The notes under the pieces were generated by a model. It made no database searches and was not told the origin of the DNA. It saw only the letters and a program-made list of their open reading frames with translations. The position numbers were made by a program, and so were the translations under genes. A stretch of 35,000 nt of DNA. Origin: Zygnema cylindricum. Taxonomy: Eukaryota > Streptophyta > Zygnematophyceae > Zygnematales > Zygnemataceae. Within the stretch, counting starts at the first letter, position 1; the number at the start of each line of letters is the position of its first letter. The stretch covers positions 1 through 35,000 of the forward strand of contig JBBHKE010000834.1 in assembly GCA_037447655.1 (NCBI GenBank), in the 5' to 3' direction. Positions 22,304-32,000 of this stretch are shown here, in pieces.

Positions 22304-23585
22304 TTACTCAGGGAACTCTAACTTCCAGAGTATGTCGTATGTTTCCTCGCGATACTCCTCGAACTCCTGGCGAAGGGCGTCGAGTTGATGTTGGAGCTGC
22401 TCACATCGGTCTCAAGCAACGCAATATGATGATCTGCCGCTGCCAACCGCCTCCGAGTGATTCGCTCCCGAACCTAATCCTCCCCTTCTTCGGGTACAAC
22501 CTCGGGTAATTCGGGTCGCGGCGGAACGACCGCCGGTGCAGGCTCCTCGGGTGCTGGAATCCGAGGTTCTCTGGGTTCAGCCACTGGGGGGACTTCCTCC
22601 GCTTCTCCGTCAACCGGTTCCCACCGAGGTACTTTCCGTAATTTAAAGGACACATTTTTCCTTGCAGCTCGGGCCCGCTGCAGAGCATTCTTTCAGGCCA
22701 GCTTGAGTGCCCGTACCTCAGGGGTGACCTCCGCCCTAGAGATGATGTCGTGGAGGCGGACATCCCACGGGTGATAATGACGGAGTAACTCGGGAACATC
22801 AATCCTATACCTGTAGCTGTCTTCTACCACTTCCACGAACGGTAAGGCGTGAGGATTCAGCTGCACATAACCCTTATGATTATTTCCCAGGTCTTTTGTC
22901 CGCATGAAATTCCACGCTGGGTGTGACGGGACGTCGGCAAGAATACGGATAGGATCTCGAGGCTTCCCTATACGCCACTCCTCGGGCCACTCTGAGGGGT
23001 TCCAATAAAACCTTTTGGCGAAGCTGAAGGCGAGGTCCGGATGTTGGGTGTCGACCGGTAGTGGGAAGAGGTAGTCGGGAATTTCCTCTCCCTCTTCACT
23101 TTCCTCCTCCGGATCTCTTCTGTTCCCTCGCAGGAGGAACACATCGTCGCCACTGGGGTATTGTGCCTCTGCCTTCTTTTCCCCGCTCTAGACGACTGCT
23201 CGTCCGCGGTACTCTCCTTATTTGGGTCCCGCATCACCTCTACATCTGAGGCGCGCTCCTCAATTGGCGGAGGCGTTGGTTCTCGTTCTGGTTCCTCCGC
23301 CTCCGATAGCTCATGATCTTCCTTATATTCCTGATCCCCTTCCCGGGTTGGGGTGTATTCGGGGTCCTGTGAGTTTTCTGACCCCTCCCCTCCACTGGTC
23401 TTTGCTGGTCATGCCTCGCTACTGGCGGTTTCCTCAGGTTCCGGCTCCACTTCCACTTCTCTTCGCCTGCTTGGTTCCACCATGGCCTCCGCCGCCCTTA
23501 ACAATCTCTTGGGGCGGTTCGCATCTCCTTGTCCCACTCGTACAAGTCTCCTCCTTTTCGGTGGTGGAGAGGACGACGACGCCAT
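22304..23585 (-). pseudogene. extra ORF of the chromovirus, unknown function
   Basis: Reads in the same sense as pol, from an ATG at 23585 to a stop at 22306-22304, about 425 codons once breaks are allowed for. Breaks are a TGA at 23411-23409, a shift near 23190, a TGA at 22695-22693, a TAG at 22476-22474 and a shift near 22415. The N terminus is serine/proline then basic (PPPKRRRL, NLS-like), followed by an acidic, proline-rich linker. A globular-looking core has DYLFPLPVD, FYWNPSEWPEEWR, HPAWNFMRTKDL and HYHPWDVRLHDI. A second proline/glutamate linker leads to a heptad-like C terminus (LQHQLDALRQEFEEYREETY). It lies between the chromodomain and the polypurine tract, where some retroelements carry env-like or additional ORFs. 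There is no signal peptide or membrane segment, so an envelope is unlikely. I do not recognise the core. Confidence 0.62.
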
Positions 23586-24275
23586 AGACACTGTTGAACA
23601 AGACAATTCCGGTATTTCCAAAAGCGAAGGTAGACTGACTGTGCGGAGAGAAGCAATTTCCAAGCTGCCGAGACTAGGTTGGTCGCGAGGACGGATGGCG
23701 ATTTTATTCACGGGGGTTGAGGGTTTCACTTTTGGACTTTGCGAAGCGTCGCAGCGTACGAGGGTATCGCAGCGTCTATCATTTATAAAACTGCGCTGCT
23801 GCGGCGAAACCGAGGGTTCGTCGTTACCCACATAGTGAAACACAATTGCACCGTTGCGCTTTCCTATCAGCGCAGCGGTGGTGCTGCGATCCTCTGACGG
23901 CATCGTAACCATGTTGCGCTGCGGTGGCTGCGCTGCTACAGCGCTGCGGTGTGGTAACATCGCCGTTGCGTTCCTTTGCCGCGTCCCCAAGATAATTGCG
24001 ATGGTTGCGACACTGCGATTCGCTCCTTTATTGCGGCCGCTGCGATTGCCCCTCCGGTAAAACTGAGTGTCCTCATTCCGCTGAAACCGGCGTAGCAACT
24101 CCGGAGAATGTAAATCCCCCTCGTCCACCCAAGAGTCGTCCTCGGCACCGTAGCCCTTCCAACGCACCAAATATTGGGTGGAGTTGGAATTCCGAGAGTG
24201 GCGTGACTCAAGGATCTCTTCCACCTCAAACTCGTCCGAGGTTCCCTGAATAGGTGGTAAAGGAGTATTTCGTCG
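23586..24275 (-). pseudogene. integrase C-terminal chromodomain and open tail
   Basis: After the TGA at 24278-24276 the pol frame continues. The segment 24224 to about 24071 contains EEILESR, STQYLVRWKGY and DSWVDEGDLHSPELLRRF, the aromatic-cage chromodomain typical of chromoviruses, which is thought to direct integration to marked chromatin. The same frame then stays open for about 160 codons of arginine/alanine-rich, GCAGCG-reiterated sequence with no domain I know, and runs in phase into the ATG of the extra ORF at 23585. Confidence 0.85.
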
Positions 24276-25601
24276 TCAATTAGGGGACACCGAATCTGGA
24301 TCGCGGAATGGTTTAAGAAGGGAAACGTGGAAGACATTGTGGATATTCCAGTCCGTCGGGATATCCAATATGTAAGCCACGTCGCCTACACGAAAAAGAA
24401 TTGTGAACGGTCGCGTGAACTTCGGTGCTAACTTCTTAGAAAAGGCACCCGGCAAGGAGAGGTTTGCCATATTAAGGCGAACCTTGTCTCCCACGCGAAA
24501 GACGGTGTCCTTCCGGTGAGCGTCGGCTTGCGACTTTTGACGATCCTTTGCCATTTGGAGCGCCTTGGCCGCCTTTTCCAGGTTTCTTTGCAGCGTTTTG
24601 GCAAAGTCCAGAGTTGCCGGTGTTTGGCAGTCCGCTACCAATAAGTTTTGGGGTAGAGTGGGATGTCGTCCATTGAGGGAGAATGGCGTAGCATTCGTTG
24701 ACGAGTGCACTACACTGTTGTATGCCACCTCGATCGCTGTTAAATGGTCCACCTAATCCGTTTGGTACACCGAGACATAAGCCCGTAACGCTTCCTCCAA
24801 AGTTCGATTCACCCTTTCAGTCTGACCATCAGTTTGAGGGTGGTAGGTTGTGGACATGGCCAATTGCGTGCCACATAACGCAAATAGATTTTGCCAGAAG
24901 TGGCTCACGAATTTACGATCGCGGTCGCTGACGATCCTTGTCGGAAGTCCGTGATGGTGGAATATCTCCCGAAAGAATAAGTCCGCGATATCGCGTGCAT
25001 TAGCTGTGGTGGACGTGGGTAGAAAATGTGTCATTTTCGTCAGGTAATCCACGACGACGAAAATTGAATCGTAGCCCTCCTTCGTCAGCAGAAGGGCCAT
25101 GATGAAATCCATCGAAATTGCCTCCCAAGGAACAGTTGGTATCGGAAGGGGTTGTAACACACCTTGTTGCCTTGAATCCGGTTTGTTCTTATTACAAGAG
25201 TCACACGTCCGGACATATTCTGCGATGTCTCGAGTCATGTTTGGCCAGTAATACGCCTCAGCGACACGTGTGGTTGTTTTATCCCGCCCAAAATGTCCAC
25301 TGAGCGCCTCGTCGTGATTCACTTTAAGAATCGAGTGACGGAGTTCCGTATTTGTTGGCACATAAAGCTGTGTTGTCCTACTCGGTCTGTACCGCCACAT
25401 ACCATTGGCGGTTCGAACGAGTACCTTCCGTTTAATGAGTTCCTTTAGTGAATCATCGTCGCCGTAGGCGGCCTTTATCCGACTTAACCATCGTTCGTCT
25501 ACCTGCACCGTACTGGTGACTGCGCTGAGTTTCGGATCTTGCACTGCGGTCGACGCTGCGGTGTTCTCTTTCCCAGAGCTTACGTTCCCATACTGCGATG
25601 C
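24276..25601 (-). pseudogene. integrase (H2C2 zinc finger and DDE core), pol continuation
   Basis: Same frame as RT/RNase H but separated from it by a TAA (25604-25602). Visible parts are the H2C2 zinc finger (HDEALSGHFG ... CDSC, about 25310-25195), the catalytic core with MDFI (first Asp), SDRD (second Asp) and TDGQTERVNRTLEE (Glu), and the GPY/F-like region KVRLNMANL ... KLAPKFTRPF ... VFHVSLLKP. A TAG at 24755-24753, just after YQTD where relatives carry tryptophan, and a TGA at 24278-24276 interrupt it. The triad residues themselves are intact. Confidence 0.93.
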
Positions 25602-27260
25602 TTACGGTCGTTGCTCCGCTACAGGCGCAGCGACTCTGGGTCTTCTTGACAACGCATCCGCCGGGTTCGTTTTACCTGGCTTATATTCTATAACAAGTTC
25701 CGGACCGAAGGTCTGCAGAAACGTCATCCAGCGCACTTGTTTTTTGGACAACTTCAGCTGGGTTTGGAGATATTGTAAGGCGTGGTGATCCGTGATAATC
25801 GTGACCCGTTTCCCCTGAACGTAACACTTCCAAACCTCCAGCGCATTGATGATAACTATTGTCTCTTTCTCATGGGTGGCCCAGTTCAACTCTGCTGCCT
25901 TTAGTTTTCGACTGTCGTAGGCGATGGGTTGAAGGCCTTTCCCTTGATCTTGCATAAGGATCGCTCCAATAGCTGTATCGTTAGCATCGGTAATTATCGG
26001 CCAAGGTAAGTCCGGGTCGGGAACAGCTAACACAAGGGCGGTAACCAACCGCTCCTTTAGCGTGTTGAAGGCTGCCCTTTGTGCCGCTTTCCAATCATAG
26101 GGCACGTCATTCTTGAGCAATTCCGTGAGCGGTGCAGCGATTTTTGCGAAACCTTCGACAAAACGTCGATAATAGGAGCATAGTCCTAGAAAGCTCCGTA
26201 ACTCCGTGATATTTGCCGGCTGCCGCCACTCCTTAACGGCCTTTGTCTTGTTTGGATCCACTGCGATTCCGTCCCGGCTCACCACATGGCCTAAAAAATC
26301 AATCTTCTCCTTGAAGAAGTCACATTTACTTCTTTTCACGTACAACTTATTTTCCCGAAGGACTTGGAGGACCGTCCGTAAGTGCTTCATATGCTCCTCC
26401 TGCGTTCGGCTATACACCAGTATGTCGTCTAGGAAAACGATCACAAACTTATCCAGATATTGCCGAAAGATGGAATTCATTAAATGCATAAATGTTGCCG
26501 GTGCGTTAGTCAACCCGAACGGCATTACCCGAAACTGGAAATGACCGTATCGAGTTTTGAACGCCGTTTTCTCCACATCTTCTTTGGCAATTCTAATCTG
26601 GTGGTAGCCGCTCCGCAAGTCTATTTTCGAAAAATATTTAGCACCTCGAAGGCGATCCAACAATTCGTCTATCCTCGGTAGGGGGTACGCATTCTTCACC
26701 GTTAATTTGTTCAGCGCTCGGTAGTCTATACACATACGGAAACCTCCATCTTTCTTGTTCACAAAGAGAACGTGGGCACTATACGGTGACTTGCTTGGTT
26801 CGATTGCTCCGGCTTCGACCAACTCCGCGAGTTGCTTTTTCAGTTTGTCTAACTCGGTGTAGCTCATCTTGTACATCCGATTAGCCGGGGGTACCGCTCC
26901 AGGAACAAACTCTATCCTATGGTCTACTTCGCGCTTCGGAGGTATTCCTTCGGGGAGCTTCGGGGGAAATACATCTGCGTACTCCTCGAGAAGTTTTATC
27001 ATGACTTCCGGGGCCTCTTCGGAAGTCTTTCCAATGTCGTCACTTTCTTTGGATTCGAAGTCGCGGTCCTTCTTCTTCCATTCTTCCGGGATCTCCTCCT
27101 TCGCCTCCTCCATTGGTTGGACGACCGCCATACAAATTGTTTCCCCTTTTTTGAGTGCCCTCTTGAGGTGTAAGGCCGAAAGCAGGCGTCCCTCTTCCGC
27201 TCCCTTACCAGCCGCTCCCGCTTTTACCTCAAACTCTTCTTCACCTTTCCTCAATCTCAT
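25602..27260 (-). pseudogene. reverse transcriptase and RNase H (pol)
   Basis: 552 codons are open from 27260 to the TAA at 25604-25602. The RT shows [20 protein letters not shown], the strings [12 protein letters not shown] and [12 protein letters not shown], and the catalytic FLDD (about 26430). The thumb region has [11 protein letters not shown] and [13 protein letters not shown]. RNase H follows with ITDAND, THEKE and TDHHAL as likely acidic residues, and ends ADALSRRP, a common RNase H/linker end in this clade. The order RT-RH-IN defines Ty3/Gypsy. The first codons here are the end of the protease/linker region, read in a frame shifted from the upstream protease. Confidence 0.95.
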
Positions 27261-27553
27261 GGCGCCACTTCTCCAATCGATCGTCGGATTCCATTTTTGC
27301 AGCCACGGTTCCCCAAGATTACCTCATGGTCCCCAAGAGGTAATGCATGAAGCGTGTCGTACCATCGGAATTTCCCAATTCCGACGCGTAACCTCGTGGT
27401 ACGATGGGTAATCGATAAGGAACTACCGTCGGCCAATTGTACCGACTGATGATCCGTTAGTACCACAAGAGGAAGTTTCAACCTTTTCACCGTCGCCTCG
27501 TTAATGAAGTTCCCCGATGCTCCGGAGTCCACCATGAAGTTAGATGCACTCAC
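27257..27553 (-). pseudogene. retropepsin-type protease
   Basis: NFMVDSGASGNFI contains the aspartic protease DSGA active site, followed by LADGSS and VILG. The frame is offset from gag upstream, with the switch near 27560. A second one-base shift near 27318, just after VILG, moves the WLQKWNP-type segment that normally ends this domain into the frame of RT. Both shifts look like decay indels rather than programmed frameshifts, because no conserved slippery site is evident and nearby genes also carry lesions. Confidence 0.88.
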
Positions 27554-27555
27554 TC

Positions 27556-28551
27556 CTATTTGACTCGAAATATCAAAGGGTCTCCTCTTTCACCGGCTAA
27601 CCTCATAACGGTAATTTTTTCCATTATGGGACCTTTCCGTTGTGGATACTCTCGAGCCATATGATCTGGAGAACCGCACTCGAAGCATAGGCCATTTTGC
27701 CTCCTCCGCTGGATTTCTTCGGGGGATAAGTCATTGGTCTTGGCCTTGGTAGTTTTCTTGTTTCTTCGGAGGACGTTGACCGCTTCTTTATCCTCATTAA
27801 TTGCGCCGAGCTCCATGGGGGTTGGACCTCCGTCTCGTCGGTGTCCTCCGCTACTGCTCGACCCGTCGTGATAAGGTCTCCGGAGGTTAAAGTCGATTGT
27901 ATCGGTTCGCTCCGCAAACTGGATGATTGCCAAGAGAGGAGGAGTAGTGCTTTCCCGAGCAAGCCATTGTTCCACATCTCTACGAATAGACGACTTAAGC
28001 CCATTCACTTAGCGATCCACGGCTTCATCCTCCGTCATCGTAGGTATTTGAACTTTACACTCCAAGAACCGCTGCGTAAACTCCATCACCGAAGTTCGTT
28101 GCTTCAATACTGCGATCTTATCTCTCGCCGCCTTCACCGTGTTGACGGGCTGCCAAGTGTCGCGGAGGAGTTGAACGAAGAGCGCCCAGACGGTCGGTAA
28201 CTCATCGTCCTCCACCAATGATCTCCACCATGCCTCCGCTGCCCCTTTAAGAAGACAGCCCATATAGTGAATCTTCTCACGATCCGATAGGCTAGGAAAA
28301 TTCTCGTGATAGTTCGCAACGGAGAATAGCCATGAGTCAAGGTTCTTGTGTCTTGCAGGGTCAAACTCGTCGGGAAGCCTTAATTTCGGTCTCTGGGAGT
28401 CTCTCTCTATGCCTCCATGAGGTCGCTCCCCTAGACGAGACTCCAAGGCAGTGACGGTGTTACTCAGCTGTGCGTTCTGTAATCTCACACTTTCCAACTC
28501 CCTGAGAACTTGCGCTAACATTTCTGTAGTGGATACGCCGTGTTCATCCAT
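27556..28551 (-). pseudogene. gag capsid/nucleocapsid with premature stop
   Basis: Starts MDEHGVSTTEM at 28551. An N-terminal coiled-coil-like stretch (ELESVRLQNAQL) is followed by a retrotransposon gag capsid core with PDEFDP, SWLFSVANYHENFP, AEAWWRSL and WALFVQLLRDTWQP. A TAA at 28011-28009 interrupts the frame, which resumes with VNGLKSSIRRDV. The single CCHC zinc knuckle, CFECGSPDHMAREY, has tyrosine in place of the last cysteine, so RNA packaging would be impaired. The frame ends at a TAG at 27558-27556. Confidence 0.92.
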
Positions 28552-28571
28552 ACTGTCGAGTCACGGGTAAG

Positions 28572-28583
28572 GCTCTGATACCA
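28572..28583 (-). other. primer-binding site for initiator tRNA-Met
   Basis: On the minus strand, one base after the 5' LTR, TGGTATCAGAGC matches the complement of the 3' end of plant initiator tRNA-Met, the usual primer of plant LTR retrotransposons. This fixes the orientation and the LTR edge at 28585. Confidence 0.95.
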
Positions 28584-28584
28584 G

Positions 28585-29066
28585 TGTAACAGAGGCAACA
28601 ATACAGTACAACACGTCACAATGCACAGCAGAAAACACAAAGGATCTTCCCGTAGCAACAGTTGGAGCACACAGTACTAACAGACAAGGTTGCGCTTTAT
28701 TACCTGGAAGAGAGTACAAGGTTGCGCTCGCTGTGTAGGTCTACTTCAGGTCCTCTATTCACAAGCCTACCTGACTATTTAAACTAACTAGCTGTTAGTC
28801 AAACTAGTACGGTACACTGTACACGTGGACCTTTCCGGTCAACCTAGATCTATCCAACATTCTTCTACAACTGTACCGCTCATTCTACATTCTGCGGCGT
28901 TGCTATGCTGCGCTGCTATGTTGCGGCGCTTTCAAATTGTTACGCTGCTAAGTTGCTATGCTGCTACGCTGCGCTGGTCTGGAATCGCAGCTGCGCTGCT
29001 TTGGAATCGCAACTATAGCAGCCTAGCCCTAGCCACTAAGTACCCGAATCCGGTAACTCTATTACA
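28585..29066 (-). repeat. 5' LTR
   Basis: 482 bp, TG...CA, partner of 21755-22235. On the minus strand AATAAA is at 28701-28696 and a TATA-like TTTAAATAG lies upstream of it, so transcription should run leftwards into gag. The outer end (29051-29066) has changes that weaken the TGTAACAG-type inner palindrome kept in the other copy. Confidence 0.95.
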
Positions 29067-29640
29067 AATCCGAATTTGAATTAGAAAATGAAACCATAAT
29101 TTTGGAGGGAAATTTGACAAGGCAACGAGGCAAAAACAATAGAACAACAGTGGGGGAGAGGCTTCTTGAAGAGGGTACATTTGAGAATAGAGAGGAAGTA
29201 GGAGAGAAAAAATAATGTGACAAGAATGGAGTGAGAATTGGGTCCCATTCTGACGGAGACAAGTTTTTAACTGGACGAAAAACACAAAAGAGGTGTGAGT
29301 CAATTTTACGAAGAGGACCGCTCTAATGTAGCTCTCGAGATCGTTGAAAAGTTGGACAAAACCCTTGAAAAATTAAACAAAGACCAATTTGATCATCAAA
29401 ACAATTGAAAAGTTGGAGGAAACCCTTGAAAAATTCAACAAGGTCCAATTTGACGAGCAAAACAAAATGTTGGATAAACAGTTGGATAAACAGTTTGAAC
29501 AACAAAAAAAGCTAATTGGAGCCGTTGTGATTGCCCTTGAAAAGGTTGTCACTTATGTGACGTCTACAATGATGTCAAACAAGGAGAGAATTATGAAAGG
29601 ATATCATTTTATAATTTTGGATACGAAAGATGTTTCGTAA
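29067..29640 (+). pseudogene. Myb/SANT-like coding fragment, 3' part (coiled coil)
   Basis: Directly after the retrotransposon a plus-strand frame reads EFELENETIILEGN and LLEEGTFENREE. After a stop and frame changes come EIVEKLDKTLEKLNKDQFDH and, in the next copy, TIEKLEETLEKFNKVQFDEQ, MLDKQLDKQFEQQKK and a final stop at 29638-29640. The lysine/glutamate/leucine heptads form the sort of C-terminal coiled coil found in many trihelix/Myb-like proteins. A unit of about 60 bp is tandemly duplicated (about 29345-29403 and 29407-29465). It is probably the continuation of 21420-21754 after removal of the nested element. Confidence 0.5.
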
Positions 29641-29714
29641 GTTATAAAAAAAACTAGGAGGAATTTATTAGGGTTCAGTGGCCAAAAAGACAAAAAACAT
29701 TATGTTTGAGGTCG

Positions 29715-30005
29715 TTTTTTTGATGTGTAAATTGTGTTAGTTTAAGTCATTTTTTGGCGCATTTTTGATGTAGAAAATTTGATATTTTGTATAGTTGGTT
29801 TTAGGAATTTTCTTTTCCGTTTTATACATGAATACAAGGTGGATGTCATTCGAGGTTAGAGGCTCGAAAAACATACAGAAAATTTTGTTTCAGGTATACA
29901 AATTGTTATTGTTTAAGGCATTTTTTGGCATTTTTTGATGGAAAAAGTGAAATTTTTAGTGTAGTTGGTTTTAAGAATTTTCTTTTCCGTTTTATACATG
30001 AATAT
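29715..30005. repeat. two-copy direct repeat, 170-bp period
   Basis: Blocks at about 29715-29835 and 29886-30005 both contain a TTTTTTGGC word, a GTAGTTGGTTTTA-type run and the same string AATTTTCTTTTCCGTTTTAT followed by ACATGAATA. This is a decayed tandem duplication in AT-rich DNA. Confidence 0.8.
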
Positions 30006-30894
30006 AAAGAATATGTCGTCTCTTACCGTACTTTTCGCCTTGTAAGCTATTGAAGTTTAGCTTTTCCAATATCCATATCATATTGTGCATATATATTTTA
30101 CTAGCGTGCATTTTTTTATGTTCTATGGGTAATTGTTTAGCATTGAATGTTCTGTCTTCTTTTCAGGTGTTTGGTGATTCATAATTTTGCCAATATTATA
30201 GTATTTGAAATTGTTTAACTAATTTCACTTTTTGCCTGTTGAGGATTCGTTGCAAGCTATTGTTGTAATTTATGAACACTTCGTGACATCATTTTTTCGG
30301 ATGGTACACATGAAGATATTTAATCAACAATTTTTAAAGAGGTATTGAAATTTGATTTATAATCAACATTTGTTTTATGTTGAAGATCATTGTGGAATTT
30401 TGGAAAAACGCTCATGTGTTGGGGTTTTACAGTAATTTAACAATCATTACAAAAAATAAGGTAAAAAACCACCAAAAAACATTCATTAGAAACACAAACA
30501 TCATAAAAAACCGGATTGGAAAAAAATGTGAGAGTGATGTTCATGAATACATCAATGGAATTACACATTCATTTACATTTCAAACCCTTGAAGATAGTGA
30601 CTCAAAAAGTAATTTCCCATTTCAAACTACGATAGTGGCCTCTTTAAAAAATATTCACGAACTGAAATACAACAATTGAAAAAAGAATAAACTAAAAAAG
30701 AAAAAAAAACTAATATTTTGAAGCAAACAACAAGATCATCATTAGTTTTAGGCTTCTATTTTAACACTTTCAGTTCTATCACTACCACCGTAGTTGGTTT
30801 CTTCATTTTAACCGCTTTCTATAATCACTTTATCTTTTTCCCTTTTATCTTCCATGTCCGTAACGTAGTCTCCATTTCCACTCTGATTATTATT
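30006..30894. other. AT-rich stretch, no recognised gene
   Basis: Plus-strand frames of up to about 100 codons (for example 30377-30679) have lysine/asparagine/isoleucine-rich content expected of AT-rich DNA and no motif I know. The stretch lies between the convergent Myb/SANT-like and transposase pseudogenes, so it may be internal to one transposon. Confidence 0.5.
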
Positions 30895-32000
30895 GTCACT
30901 TTGCAAGACGCAATTATACAACCTATCTTTTATTGCAACACCACAAATTTTAACTGAATGACAAATTCTCGATCGTCTTTCCACTTCCTCACTATTTTGT
31001 GCTCGTCGTTTTTTCGACTCGAGACCTACCAAAAAGGCTTTTTGCGAAAACTATTTAAGGCATTGGCTTTCTCATTTACAAACTCCGACTCCCAATCAAA
31101 ATCCAATGGAAGTATTATGTAGTATGCACGCGACAAGAATACAAAACACCTATGCTTTTATCTGTTGGTGGTACACTTTTAGAAGATGTCTCCATTGTGC
31201 CTTTAGTTCTCCAAATGCCTTTTCAAACACCATCTTTGTTGCAGCATGTTGAAAATTGAAATTTTTTTGGGACGCAGTGAGTTTTAAGCTAGGGTAAGGG
31301 ATGATGTGGTTAAAGTGGAGTGCGTACCTAACATCTCCAATGAGATAAAGAAACACTTACTATCTTTCTATTGAAATGTCTTGCCACATACTTTTATGCG
31401 TCTTTCAAAATCCTTCACCAATTTTGATCTTTTAAATATTTTTTCGAATCGTGTATGGATCTTGGTGCTTTTAAGTGTAGGTCAATAATTCTCATCTTGT
31501 GGTCGACAACATCTTAGACTACTATATAATACTTTTTTTTGGCATCAAAATAATATATGGCTAAGAATTCATTGCCCAGGGCAATCTCGATATGGGTACA
31601 GTCTATTGCACCAACGGAATTTGGTAACCTTTTTTTTTGTTTCAAAGAAATCTTTGGCTTCTTAAAGTTCTTGCTCCGTGGACCATCTAATCGAACACCT
31701 TAGCTTTCTTGTAATGGTCGCCATAACTCTCCTAAACACCTTAACCATAGTCCAACGCCCTATTCCGAACTGTTTTTCATACCCTATTCCAAACTGTTTA
31801 CGTATGATCCTCTCTTTAATGCCCCAATCTCATCAGCGCAATTAATATCTGTTTTTTTAGAGTTAGTTTCGTGTTTGTAATGATTTTTTGTCCTCTAGTA
31901 GTGAGGTAATGTTCTAGTTTTTTAACCAAAAATTAAACATTATCTCTTCTAACCCGAAATAGTTGCCGAAACGGTTCTACAAAACATAGTGACAATACTT
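30895..32000 (-). pseudogene. PIF/Harbinger (HARBI1-type, DDE_Tnp_4) transposase, decayed
   Basis: Reading leftward from about 32000, pieces in shifting frames give VEPFRQLFRVRRDNV, KKQILIALMRLG, KQFGIGRWTMVKVFRRV, IRWSTEQEL, AIDCTHIEIALGNE, RIIDLHLKAPRSIHDSK, YLIGDVRYALHFNHIIPYP, FEKAFGELKAQWRHL, ACILHNTSIGF and GVAIKDRLYNCVL. These follow the order of the Harbinger transposase: N-terminal helix, FGIG-type HTH, first Asp in AIDCTH, second Asp in IHD, Glu in FEKAFGELK, then the LHN and RD-L tail. All three catalytic acids remain, but several stops and frameshifts (for example the TAA/TAG after HQQIKA near 31150) disable it. It was presumably the cut-and-paste enzyme of a DNA transposon. Confidence 0.82.

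Larger units (their letters stand above)
21755..29066 (-). mobile_element. full-length Ty3/Gypsy chromovirus LTR retrotransposon (inactive)
   Basis: The element reads on the minus strand: 5' LTR 29066-28585, tRNA-iMet primer site, gag, protease, RT, RNase H, integrase with chromodomain, an extra ORF, polypurine tract, 3' LTR 22235-21755. It is 7312 bp. Flanking pentamers AATCG (21750-21754) and AATCC (29067-29071) match at 4 of 5 positions and are the probable target-site duplication. By my hand alignment the LTRs differ at about 26 positions plus one indel (roughly 94-95% identity), so the insertion is not recent. In-frame stops and frameshifts in every protein make it non-autonomous. It sits inside the Myb/SANT-like fragment. 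Confidence 0.97.

Noticed and set aside
22304-23585. Calling the extra ORF an envelope gene
   Set aside because: No signal peptide, cysteine pattern or membrane-spanning segment is visible. The protein is charged, with a coiled-coil end.
23222-24253. Several plus-strand open frames of 80-160 codons opposite the integrase tail and extra ORF
   Set aside because: They are antisense to a better-supported minus-strand frame with domain structure, in GC-rich DNA where stops are rare. No motif was seen.
26869-27411. 180-codon plus-strand frame
   Set aside because: Antisense shadow of the RT/protease coding strand; serine-rich translation with no motif.
22474-28011. Treating all premature stops as evidence of methyl-C deamination
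   Set aside because: Any stop codon is one C-to-T or G-to-A step from some sense codon, so without an intact relative for comparison the pattern carries no information.
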